Made by a program: the position numbers and the translations under genes
Assembly: GCA_029961685.1 (NCBI GenBank)
Contig: JARWKL010000010.1
Coordinates: forward strand, 1,674,001-1,738,000
Reading direction: 5' to 3'
Origin: Aristolochia californica
Lineage: Eukaryota; Streptophyta; Magnoliopsida; Piperales; Aristolochiaceae
Length of the DNA: 64,000 nucleotides
Shown here: in pieces, positions 13,701 to 25,681 of the stretch
Position numbering within the stretch: position 1 is the stretch's first letter
How the letters are laid out: each line of letters opens with the position of its first letter
Notes under the pieces: generated by a model
Databases searched by the model: none
What the model was told of the DNA's origin: nothing
Seen by the model: only the letters and a program-made list of their open reading frames with translations

Positions 13701-14754
13701 GTTCCGAGACTAGTCACTACACTAGTGAATCCTGATCTTATTCGATCAATCTTACTCAAATTTTCATATATCAAAGTCAGGTCTTGAATTGAAATAAAAA
13801 AAAAAAACCCTGATTTTGATCCCACTTTAAACATATGAAATATAATTTAGCTTGAGATGGTATAACTAATGCCACCAATGGAAACAAAATCTAATTTTAT
13901 TCCAAAATTTTAATGTTATTTTATCTTTTTCTCTATTTGTATAGCATAACCTGAATGGTTCATCATGTAATGTATTAAAAGCATTATTCAAATAAACCTC
14001 GAATCCAGTTGGAATTTGGCTAGATCGAAACATACGGGGGAAGAACCAGAGGAACGGAGGGAGGGTAGGAACACGCAGAGAAGAAGTGTATCCAGGTTTT
14101 AGGATCGTTCGGCGGTGAGGAAGGATAAGAGTTCTAATCTGTTTAGCAGATAAAGAGAAATTCTGTTCGTTGTTTGGTGCATCAGGGATGTACCAGTGGC
14201 GGAAATTCGAGTTCTTCGAGGAGAAATGCTCAGGAAAATGTTCGATCCCGAAGGAAAACATAGAATGTTGTTCGAGCGGATGAGGGAAGATTGTTGTGGG
14301 TTGTGACGATGGTACCGTGAATTTGCTTGATCGAGGGCTGAAGTTCATGTATGGGTTCCAGGCCCACGCATTTGTTGTCTTGTTTGTTCAACAGTTAAAG
14401 GTAGTGACTTTTCTTTCTTCGTATTTTCTTTTGATGGCGTTAATCTGTAATTTGTATGGAAATGTCTTTCCCGTTTCTGCTAGAGATTACTATTCTCAAT
14501 GTTTAAAGTTGCGTGTATTTGGTGGAAATTCTTGGTTTTGCTCAGCATGCTTACTTCATTGGTTTTAATTTAATTACTTTTAGCTTCCTAGGCAGAGTTC
14601 TTCTCTGTGGTGTTGGCACAGTATCTCAATGGTGTAAATACCTGTCTTCCCTTTTTGTTCACTGTTATTTGTCCATTTTTGTTCTTGATTACTACTTATG
14701 CTGTTATTGTAATTCATTTTTGTTTTACTCCATTCAATTTTTCAGTGTTAGTTT

Positions 14755-14756
<2 letters not shown>

Positions 14757-14792
<36 letters not shown>
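14757..14792. repeat. CT/CA compound microsatellite
   Basis: A run of CT repeats passes directly into CA repeats inside VPS11 intron 1. A second CT run lies at about 15943-15969 in intron 2. Confidence 0.85.
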
Positions 14793-14793
<1 letters not shown>

Positions 14794-17700
14794 TCTTTCT
14801 CTTTTCCTACAGTTGAGGGTTCATTAGAAACTCAATCTTATATCTGCTTAGTCTGATTTTAAAACTTATAGTTGGGGTTTTCTTAGATTATATTCTTTGA
14901 TATTTTATTTTATGCTCATTCTACATCTTTCGTTTTTGTGCGTTCTAAACCAATTTGAAGTCCAGCAAGACTTTCACATTCAGTTTACTAACATCCACTC
15001 CCCTCGATGGAGAAGTAGAAACTATACCCGTTGGAAAAAAATAATGATCAAGAGCTCTCTTTTCTGTTTTTTCGTTTGATTAAATAATAAGTGCTTTAAA
15101 TTCCTATCGCACTTTTTCTTTGTTCTACAATGTAAAGAAAACACCTATGAACTTATGTTCAGGTTAATGATGCTAGTTTTTTACTCAATTCATATTACTT
15201 ATGTTAAAACTATATAATAATTGTTGTTCATCCTGTCCAGGAAGACGACTAGTTGCTTGTTTAGTCTAAAGTACAATTGCATTTGGTTGGATCTACCAAA
15301 ACAAGATGATGAAAAGTTTGGGTTAAGAATCGATTACTTACTTTTCTGTTCTATACCATGATTAATTTTGGGAGATCATCTCATATTCTTCTTTTTTTTT
15401 TTTTGTAAATTTTGTTTTCTTTGACTTGACCTACACTGTGCATTGTGATGCGTATTATATTTTTAGCAGCATAATCTACTTCTAGTTCTACCTACGGTTT
15501 TAACTCATCATGCATGTTTAGTTCGGAGCAAATAAATACAGTGTCAATACATTACACCAATCTGTTGTGCCTCTGTGGGCCTATTACTTGCAGACAGTAG
15601 GACATCTTTTTGCAGGGAAGAACAGGAATGCTACTCGAACCTGTATAATATTTGAATCCTTAGAATTGAAATCTTGCTGCTTAAATTATGTATTGTGGAT
15701 GCCACTTTAAGTCATTTATTCCTCTCTTAATTACCCAGCTATGTAATTTTCTTGTAACTGTTGGAGTGGATGAGCAAACATCTCCACAGCTATCACCAAT
15801 CAGCCTGAAGGTTTTTGACCTGGACAAGATGCAACCAGAAAGCTCAAGCACTAATATTCCAGTTTGTATCCAAATTTTACGTATATTTACCGATCAATTT
15901 CCAGTTGCAAAGTTATATAAAGGTGTCCTTTCTATCTGGCTTCTCTCTCTCTCTCTCTCTTTCTCTCTCTGTATAATTTTTATTTTGATTACATGCTTAT
16001 TTGCAGATAACATCATTCATAGTTCTTGAGGAAGCTCCGCCTATATTACTCATATCAGTTGGACTGGACAATGGTTGTATTTACTGCATCAAAGGGGATG
16101 TTGCGAGGGAGCGTATCACTCGTTTCACACTCCAGGTGGAGAATACATCTGAAAAGAGTAGCTCTTCAGTCATAGGATTAGGTTACAGAGTTGACGGCCG
16201 ATCCCTGCAACTCTTCGCTGTTACTCCTTCTTCAGTGAGCTTGTTCAGTTTGCAGGATCAACCACCTAGGTGCCAGACATTAGATCATATTGGATGTGAT
16301 GTCAATAGTGTAGCAATGAGTGACCGCTCGGTATGCAGTTTTCTTTTGTTTGTTTTATGTCTAACTATTATTTCTATTTATCGTTTGTGATGGTAATTTT
16401 CTTTTGTATTTCTCCATAAAAGAGCTGTCTTGGAGCATGGTTAATTAGATGGTTTAAAGTGGCTGATTACTTTGTTTCTACTGGCAAAAAGCTCCATTAA
16501 ATTTATATTCTGTTGTTCATCTTTCAGGAACTAATAATTGGTCGTCCTGAGGCTGTTTACTTCTATGAAGTTGATGGTCGTGTGCCCTGCTGGGCTTTTG
16601 AAGGGGAGAAGCAATTTCTGGGGTGGTTTCGGGGATACCTACTATGTGTCATTGCAGATCCAAGAAGCAATAAGAATACCTTCAATGTTTAAGATCTTAA
16701 GAACCGGTTGATTGCCCAAAGCATGATAGTTAAGGAGGTATCACATATGATTTGTGAATGGGGTAACGTAGTTCTGATACTTAATGACAAAACAGCTTCA
16801 GTCATTGGAGAGAAGGACATGGAGAGCAAATTAGAGATGCTCTTCAAGAAAAATTTGTATACGGTTGCCATCAATCTTGTTCAGAATGCCCAGGCAGATG
16901 CAAAGGCCACAACTGAAGTCCTAAGGAAGTATGGGGACCATTTATATGGGAAACAAGACTATGATGAAGCCATGGCCCAATATATTCACACTATTTGTCA
17001 TCTTGAACCTTCTTATGTGATACAAAAGTTTCTTGATACCCAACGTATCTATAATCTTACAAACTATTTGGAGAAATTGCATGAGAAAGGACTGGCTTCA
17101 AAAGATCATACAACCCTAGTGCTAAACTGCTATACAAAATTGAAAGACGTAGAAAAGCTGGATTTGTTCATTAAGAGTGAAGATGGGCTTGGAGAGCACA
17201 AATTTGATGTGGAGACTGCCATTAGAGTCTGCCGTGTTACTGGCTATCATGAGCATGCTATGTATGTTGCTAAGAAAGCGCACAAACATGAGTGGTACTT
17301 GAAGATCTTACTTGAAGACCTTGATAGGTTTAAGGAAGCACTGGATTATATCTCAAGTCTTGAACCTTATCAAACTGGGATAACTGTGAAGGAGTGTAGT
17401 AAGATTCTTGTGGAGCATAAGCCAGTAGAGACTATTGATATTCTAATGAGATTGTGCACTGTTGATGAAGAGTCAAGCACAAAGAAAACCTCAAGTGGAA
17501 CCCACTTATCTATACTGCCATCTCCTGTAGATTTTCTCAATATCTTCATCCACCATCCTCAGGCTCTTATGGATTTTTTTGAGAAGTATATTGGCAAAGT
17601 GGAAGACTCCCCTGTGCAAGTAGAAATTCACAATACCCTCTTGGAGCTATACCTATGTAATGACTTGAACTTTCCGTCACTCTCACAGGAAAATGGCTCC

Positions 17701-18272
17701 GTTGCTCCCTATCTGTAAGGAACTAGTTCCTTAGGTGCTTCCACGTCCACAACAGCTGAAAGCAAAGATGTGAATAAAGAGAAGGACCACAAGCAACGGC
17801 TTGAGAAAGGACTAGCATTGCTCAAGAGGGCATGGCCTGCTGACATGGAACAGCCTTTATATGATGTGGATCCTACTGTCATTCTTTGTGAGATGAGCTC
17901 ATTCAAATTCTTATACGAGAAAAATTAAGCTTTATAAAGAAGTGATCAGTTGCTATATGCAGGCCCATGATCATGAGGGGTTGATTGCTTGCTGCAAGAG
18001 GCTAGGAAATGTGAGCAAAGGTGGGGATTCATCTCTTTGGGCTGATTTGCTCAAGTACTTTGGGGAACTTGGGAGAGGATTGCTTCAAGGAAGTCAAAGA
18101 GGTGTTGTCATATATTGAAAGAGATGACATATTAACCCCAATTATAGTTCTACAGACTCTTGCTAAGAACCCATGTCTTACTCTCTCTGTTGTGAAAGAT
18201 TATATCGCTCGGAAACTTGAACAAGAATCGAAGCTGATTGATGAGGACAGGAAAGCTATTGAGAAGTATCAG

Positions 18273-20056
18273 GTTAGTGTTCTTGGGGATGGACATCATT
18301 TAGCTATTTAAATGTTGAGTCTTAGCAGCTGAAAACAAAAAGTAGAATATCGATTCTTTTTTTTTCTTTTTTTTTTTTGACAAACCTTCATAATCATTTA
18401 AAAAGCTTGAAATGATAAAGTTGTCACTCTAGTTCCTGTCTGAACTTCTGCACCTCGATTCACCTGTTTTTTTTCTTCATAGAAAGCTAAAATTTTCAAT
18501 AAGTATGAAAAGAACATGTTTCTCTAGGAATGCCAAGTACTGTTTGCTCTTCTCTTTTTATCTCCACCTTCAAATACTCTCCAAGAATGAGGTTCAACCA
18601 AATGCACCTTTATTCTTAAGAGTTATAGCCTTGAAATCATTTCCAACCTGCCGACCTTGAGGCATGTGGTTTTGAAAACCAATAAATACATGTAGAGGGA
18701 AAGGAAGTTGGACTCAAGTTTAGCCAACTTTAGTTTCACCCAACTTTTACTTCTTCAGAAAAGTCATTCTAATTACAAGAGTGCCATTTTTTATTTTTTT
18801 TATGAAGGATGCCATTGACTTCTACCTATTCATAATAATGCCATTATCTTCATTTTATCATTAAAAAATGATAAGAACTAAAAAAAACGCATATGAACAT
18901 CAACCATGAATGCATGGGATTATAAAATAAATCTTCAATATGAAGAAATCAATCAGTTAAAAAAAAGAAGAAGAAGAAATCAATTTTTAAACCATTTAAT
19001 TCAAATTCGATAGTTAAATTACAAAATTGATGCACCTAGCTTCAATAGATTTTGTCCTTACTCTTTTTTTCATATATGTATATGTGCTCTACCTTAAAGT
19101 AGTGCTATTTCCTGTTAGTCAGATCTCTTAGAAATAAAAAACTATATACTCAAGTTAGGTACACCATTGTTATCAGCAAAGAGCTTCATTATAAACAAAA
19201 AGCAGGAAACTGAAGATAGTTCAGAAATGACTGTATGTCAATGTCAAGCATCACAAACTATCATTTAAACCTTTGTAAGCTTAGTTTTAGATTCATCAAA
19301 ATTTATGTAAAAAACTTTCCCTAAATAATTAGGAGGCAAGGTGAAGGGGCCACTGTTTTTTTCTTCATTCTGTGTGCAAAGGCTTCCAGTTTTAAAAAAT
19401 TACGAACATGTATTCTGCAGTTCTTCTAGATCCAAAGTATGTGATTTAAAATAGAAAGGGCATGAACCTACTTCTTTGTGAAAATAACCCTAAAAAAACT
19501 CATTCCTATTACAGAAGCTCTTTGCAGTCTCTCTGTCCTATAATACATCCAGTCTGTGAGCAACTGGAATTTTTTAAGTCCTATCCAGAGAGGCTTTGGC
19601 TAAATAACTTGGTGACATTGAGGAAGTCTCACTGTCTGTTCAGAAAATTCCTTTTTGTCCATACACGTCACTGAGTTGGGTGAACTGGTTGTTTATTGTT
19701 GGTCGATACATTCAAACAACATTTTGTGTCTCGGTTTCAAGCCAGCTGCCTACATGCAATTCATTTTGGAGTAGCTGAAGTTGACTCTACTTGAAATCGA
19801 AGTTGAGTTGTATCTTGGCTCCACTCTGGTTGATTACTAAATTCCTTTCAAGTTTTCTTGCCTTGGTCCATCTTTCCAGCAAATAGTGCAGCCTGGTTGG
19901 GTATACCTGCCTTTTTTATCAGATCAAATCCATTGAAAGCCTTAGAAGCAGTAACATTACAAATGAACTTCCAAATTGTGAAGAGAAGCAGGAACATTAG
20001 AAATGAACTTCCTAATTGTGAAGTATGTGGTGATATATGTGATCTTTGCTGTGCAG
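18273..20056 (+). other. Long last intron of the VPS11 pseudogene
   Basis: The donor AG/GTTAGTG is at 18273 and the acceptor GTGCAG ends at 20056. The 1.8-kb intron is AT-rich and holds no recognised element, apart from the 40-bp duplication next to its 3' end. Confidence 0.7.
19944..20023 (+). repeat. Tandem duplication, 2 x 40 bp
   Basis: Unit 1 is 19944-19983 and unit 2 is 19984-20023, matching at about 37 of 40 positions. It ends 33 bases before the last acceptor of the VPS11-like gene, so it sits in the branch-point region. Confidence 0.85.
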
Positions 20057-20452
20057 GAAGAAACCTCAGTAATGAAGAATGAGGTCCAGGATTTGAGGAA
20101 CAACACAAGGATCTTCCAGCTGAGCAAATGCTCTGCTTGCACTTTCACACTTGATCTTCCTGCAGTCCATTTTATGTGCATGCATTCGTTTCATCAACGG
20201 TGCCTGGGTGACAATGAGAAAGAGTGCCCTGAATGTGCACCTGAGTACAGGTCAGTCCTAGAGACAAAGAGAAACTTAGAACTGAACGCCAGAGATCATG
20301 ATCGATTCTTCCATCAAGTCAAGAACTCCAAAGATGAGTTCTCTGTAGTTGCTGAATATTTTGGTAAGGGTATTATCAGTAAAACCATTGAAGTCCCACG
20401 AGGTAATACTCCTGATCAGTCTTCCCTGGTTTGCTGGAAGAAGGTTATTTAA

Positions 20453-21589
20453 GCAAGTTTTTTTACTGTCAATGACTGGTGGAGAAATGATTTATTTCCA
20501 GAGCTCGAATACAATACAAGTTCAAGCACATCAAGTTCCAGCCCATTTTTATCAGGCCTCAAAATTTTTACTGTTTGGAAGGTTCCCGGCGGCGAGAGCT
20601 AGTCTCTTCTGCTCCAAGAACCATTTTTAATGTGATACTAATCTCGAAAGTTTACCCTGTGAATTTCTTGTTTCCTTTAGATTATGTCGGCTTACAACTG
20701 CTGTTATGTAAGTACTGGAGAGTGGGGATACCTGCCTTGTAATGATTTTGTTACTGTTTCATCAGTGTAACATTTACATGCTTGTATGCATGCAATGTAT
20801 CCCCTGAACTTCGTCAGATGTGTTCCTGCAAATTGACAACAGCATTGATCTATATTGTGTTTATGCCTCAGATTATTGTTTCAAAACCTGATCCCATGAA
20901 TCATTTTAAAGGATTAGCAGCCTCTAAACTACAACAATTTGCATGAACCAGACTCATGTTCTAGAGCATATTGAATGTACTGGCAATAAAACCAGAAAAG
21001 AGGTTGCAAAATCTAAAAACTTAGATCAAAGTGGACTAGATTGGACAGTTGAATTAGGTTCAATCAGACTGGATTTCTTGTCTGGGTTATGGATTTTATT
21101 GACCTGGAGAATGACAGTTGAACGGCAGGAAGGGCAGAGACTCCTTCCCTACATTATATACTCAATAGATAAAACTGACAATTTGGTCAAAGAAATGAAA
21201 AAAATGACAAAAAATTACTTAAAAATATATAAAATAATTAAAGTATAATAAATAATAGTATCCAATAAAAATCTAGAATAATGTCACGCAAATATGTAAT
21301 ACATTTACCTATCCTCGTAGAGCTGCGCGGGACCCTATTTCTGGTCGCCACCTCCTTTACTCATCGAAGCCGCTGTGTCTGGTAAAATGGTTTAAGTACC
21401 AGGGCTGCTCCTGCAATTGGGTTGCTCGGTCTGAAGGGTCCGGCAAATGCTTGTGGGTTTGGCCGTAGTGCATGTGCTTGTTCGCTTGCTAAGGGAAGGA
21501 GATATGCCTACAAAGCTTACTGCAGGTATTGCTTTAGGTATAATCTAGTACCCCATAGACTATATAAAACCAGTCGCTTGCTCTGGGCT
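20453..21589. other. Intergenic stretch
   Basis: No gene is seen. 21320-21590 may hold the decayed N-terminal part of the ARM-repeat pseudogene that follows, but I cannot align it to the family by eye. Confidence 0.45.
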
Positions 21590-22182
21590 ATTGCCTTATT
21601 TACTCAACTGCTTGAAGCGCAGGAACCGCTTGGACGAGAAATAGCAGAAGATGTGTTTTGTATTTTGGCTGTTGCAGAGAAAAATGCTATAGTTGAACAT
21701 GTTGTTAGAATTCTTTGAAACGGTAATAACGAAGTTAAAGCTGCTGCAGCGGACGTCTTGTGGGATCTATCAGGTTATAAGCATTCCTTTTCAGTTGTAG
21801 GAAATTCAGATGCAATCTCTCTTTTACTTGTACTATTAAGGGGTGGGATTGAGGATGGCAGGGAAAAGGATTCTGGGGCTACAGCCCAATTAAGCTATGA
21901 TGAGCCTGACCGGGAACCATTGGTTGAGGCAGGAGTCATACCCCTTCTGATTGAGTTATCGAGTGAGGAATTAGAGGAGCTTAAGGATAATGCTGCAGAA
22001 GCTCTTATAAATTTCTCCGAAGATCGTATTTTACTGATTTTTTTTTTCTAGTGGTTGATTCGCAGTCCTTTCCGGAGTTACAGCACAGATTTGTTAGGTT
22101 TCGAATGTCAGATGAGTATACAGTGAGGTCATTGTGGCAAATGAGCATTGATCAGTTTGTGGCAGAGCCAAAGCTTGCCTAA
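21590..22182 (+). pseudogene. ARM-repeat protein fragment, broken
   Basis: The reading runs from a segment containing GREIAEDVFCILAVAEKNA through VLWDLSGYKHS and DNAAEALINFSED to a C-terminal tail ending at TAA 22180-22182. This matches the C-terminal half of a plant Armadillo-repeat family (Arabidopsis At1g01830-like). The frame is interrupted by TGA at 21716-21718, where the family normally has a sense codon. It also shifts at the T-run near 22037-22050; the continuation (SQSFPELQHRFVRFRMSDEY) lies in another frame. The N-terminal ARM repeats are not recognisable. It lies on the same strand as VPS11, just downstream. Confidence 0.7.
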
Positions 22183-25160
22183 TATAGGTGAGCTTTAATA
22201 TTCAAAATTTTGATTGATGTGTTGACCTGTAATCCAAAGATCAAGTAGTCAAGTTTAAGGCTTCATTGAAAGTTTGAAGATTATATCTTTCTTGTATCCT
22301 TTACATTTAGTGGGTTTATATTTTGCAGCAAGTAAAATGAATTGGTTTTGCCAATTTGCATCAGGGTGCCTGAGAACTTGAACTAGTTTAGGCAAAAATG
22401 TGGTTTAAACCAAGTCCATTTTTTTTTCTGTTGGTTGGTTTGCAATAGTAGATAGGCTGTTGCTTGTGGTTATCTAATCTCACTCTTTTTCCTATGTCAA
22501 AGCCTGATAGTCAAAAAGGTACTGTCTTACCTTGTCCATTGCATTGTGACTGTTACCTCCCCAGGTGCAGATATTTCCATTTACTTTAGCTTCTTTGCCT
22601 TGAATTTTTTGTTCTTTAGTGTTTGTGCTCCTAATGACAAGATCTTGACTGATTTGCTCTTATAGCATGTTTAATATTTTGGCAAATCCTATTCCTCCCA
22701 TACTAGTATCCTTCACATGTTTGTCTAACTCAACTTGGGAATCTAGATCGCATAGCAGAATCATTTGCCCTGGAACTCATTCTGTAACTAAGTTTAACAA
22801 TTCAATAGGTATATTTTTTATTTTTATTTTTTGAGAAAAATTCCATAGGTATAATTTCAGTGTCAAAGTCTTGAATTCGAAGGTTCAAATGCAAGTTCTG
22901 CTAAATATATGGTACATAATATCTGGAGGTTGCAATTTTTCTGTTTTTTAGAATGTTAATATTCACACATTCCATAAAAAAAAAGTAATTCTCGTCTTGT
23001 AGAAACTTATTTTACCAAAACTGCTCAGTCTCAAACTCTATGAGCACCTTCATTCTCATGATTTTGTCTATCTTCATATCATGATATAGAATGCATTCTG
23101 CTAAAAAAGAAAAGGTGAGTATTGCTCAGTTTAGGTTTGAATGTAAAAAGTGTTTCAATCAAAATAAAAGGAATTTGAAGCATCCTAAGCTTTAGGAAAC
23201 CAGTCTTTTTAAAAACTGAAAAGCAACCTTCCAGTAGAAATTGAGAATCTCATATCTGCCTTTCTGGCACTCTTGAATTCTCGAACTTAAAAACCTTGGT
23301 CTAACATGCTTGTTGTAGTTGGGTTTTAGCAGGTATAAAGACTTTGTATTTGTTGAATTTTATGGTAACTCATATTGGAACAAAGAATTCGTATAATCAC
23401 TTAATCCTTCCTAGGGACTTCTGATTGCACTTGGAAATTGGCAAACTGAAAGATCAAATTTAAATTTCATATGACTGACAGCTAGATCTTTAGTGTCAAG
23501 TTACCTATCTCAAGAGTCTAAATTGAAAGGGGAGCAACCAAATCTTTATCCAACATGGAAAAAGAAATTACAAATTGCTTTAAGAAACTATAAATTTTTT
23601 TATAGTGTGGGTGTCAATGTGTTTGAAATTGAAATTTTGGAGTTCTCTTGCCCTACAAACGGTAATTCTGGTGTTACTATGAGCAGAATTAGTGCCTCTA
23701 TTGAAAGCGTATTTTTTTGGTCATACGTGCACAATTCATTGCTGTTCAAAGAGAAGCGAAATAAAAGTCCTTAGTAAAAGCTTCTATTCTTTCCCTCTTT
23801 CCTCCCCTTTTTCCTTTTGTTTTCTTCTTTCTTTCTCTTTCTTTATTCTATTCTGTGAACTAATTCCAGAAAACACACTAACTCTAAAATTCTCTTATGG
23901 AAAAAATGTCTGAAATCTATATCTTACTAATAGAATGTGACATATATTTTCTAGTTAATGCAATTCCACACGCATTATTTTGGGAGTTTTCTCACTTTAA
24001 GCTAGAGATAATTGTGTGAAAATGTCGGACAGTGCTCTATGTGCTCATTTATGGTTTTTTCATAGAGATAAAAAGCTTAGAATGTTCAATCTCTCCTTGT
24101 GAGTGTTTTTATAAGTATTATATATATAGATTATGTTTAATTTTAAATAGAAGTCATGCCCAATCTTATACATGTATTATATAGATAGGTTATGTCCAAT
24201 TTTATATGGAGGTCATGCCCAATTTTATGTAAAATGTACGTATAATTTTATATACAATTTATTTGATATATATTTTTTGAAAAATTTTAAATGTATGTTG
24301 AAGCTCAAGTTTGACTCGAACTCGGTTAAAATTTTTGGGCTCAAACTTGATAACAATTTTAGGCTAGAGACGAGGCTTGGCTCGAAATATTTAAATCAAG
24401 CTCAGTTCGAACATAGGCAAATTCGGGTTCGACTCGGTTCGATGCCACCCCTACCTGTGAGCAAGATGAGACTCAAGCAAGCTTTTGGCCCCATTTCTCT
24501 CTTCCCTTGTTTCTTGGATCAAAGACACCAAGATGCCTTTCTTTTTGAGATTTAAACACGGGTTATCTCAACATTCATAAAAACCAACTCTGTAATGCTT
24601 TCACCTTGAATTTTCAGTCTAAATTATTAGCTTAAACTCGTTTAGAGTTTTGCTTTTGAACTTATATTATAGTGGCTAATACCTGATACTTAATTATGTT
24701 TATTTTGTTAACAATCCAAATCTTGTATAAGTAATATTTTTCCATAAATGAATGCAAAACATTATAAAACGAATAATTAGGTAAAATTACTATATTAATG
24801 CCCTATTGAGACTGTTCCAAGTTTTAGAAATTGAATTAGCACCAAGTGTATAAAATGAAGATGAAAAGGAGAAGTAATTCTACTGTAATTAAAACATGAA
24901 AAAAATAAATTTAACAAGCCAACTCTACCTTCCTCGTGTAAGGGAAAAGAGAAGTAGATTGAAAGGACTAAGAAAGAGCTTTTCCGAGCTTGATCCAAAA
25001 GAGTACTTCCGTATGCTAAAAAGCTTCAAGGAAGTCCCCCCAAAGGAGTAGGTAGAAGGAGGTTAGAATTATTTATTATTTTATAATTTGTTCAGACATG
25101 ATTGAATGACAATTTTGTCCATTCTTATTTTCTTATATTTTTAGTATATTTTTCACATTT
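22183..25160. other. Intergenic stretch with a degenerate repeat
   Basis: No gene is seen. 24300-24460 carries a degenerate, CTCGA/TTCGA-rich repeat of a type common near plant transposons. 23790-23840 is a TTTC-rich low-complexity run. Open frames here are short and unlike known proteins. Confidence 0.5.
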
Positions 25161-25663
25161 TCGCAATTCCGAACGATCGATCGAAATCGCATTTAATATC
25201 TGGTATCCGTACCTACAGCACTCTACGCTTGTGTGTACTGTGTCGGTGGTTTGATACTCCTGCAAGAGAGAATGGCGTCATTTACCGAAAGCAATGGAAG
25301 AAGGCAAAGAGCACAAGGAATCTTCCACTAAAGTCGAACAAATCGACGGGTCTCTCTGGACCCACCCTTCCATTCCGCCATTACAACTCTGAAGCAAGAA
25401 AAACAGAGAGAAAAGCGGCCAGTGAAGGGAGAAAAATCAAAAACCAAAACCATGTTTTCATTTTTCAACTCCATCTAGAAATGTGATCAGTGATCACTGC
25501 TCCGATGACCGATCCCTCTTTCCTGAAACACGCGTCTTTTGACGGGTTTTTGTCCATGCCCACTTCATGCACTTTTTGCCAACTTTTTTGAAGTTTGATG
25601 ATCTGGGAAGCGGTGAATTCTATCTGATACCCTTCTGTGCCTTGTTGTTCTCTTGGGATTTCG

Positions 25664-25681
25664 ATGTATGAGAGGTTCTAG
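25664..25681 (+). promoter_or_regulatory. Five-codon uORF overlapping the SAM-gene start
   Basis: The ATG at 25664 opens a five-codon frame ending in TAG at 25679-25681. It overlaps the proposed main ATG at 25668 in a different frame. If translated it would compete with the main start. Confidence 0.45.

Larger units (their letters stand above)
14188..20452 (+). pseudogene. VPS11: VPS11 (HOPS/CORVET subunit), decayed copy with introns
   Basis: Exons recognised by similarity to plant VPS11: 14188-14400, 15739-15911, 16007-16330, 16528-18272, 20057-20452. VPS11 is a core subunit of the class C HOPS/CORVET tethering complexes that act in membrane fusion at the vacuole. The N-terminal beta-propeller, the clathrin-heavy-chain-like repeat region and the C-terminal RING-H2 (CSAC...HSFH...CPEC in 20057-20452) are all visible. 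The frame is broken by TGA at 14281-14283, a one-base loss at the exon 2 donor (about 15911), TAA at 16690-16692, TAA at 17716-17718, a 12-base deletion near 17907 with an extra A in 17920-17924, and an extra base near 18073. The first stop falls at codon 32. The remaining introns have normal GT-AG ends, so this is a duplicated or ancestral gene, not a retrocopy. Neighbouring genes read cleanly, which argues against general sequencing error. Confidence 0.88.
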
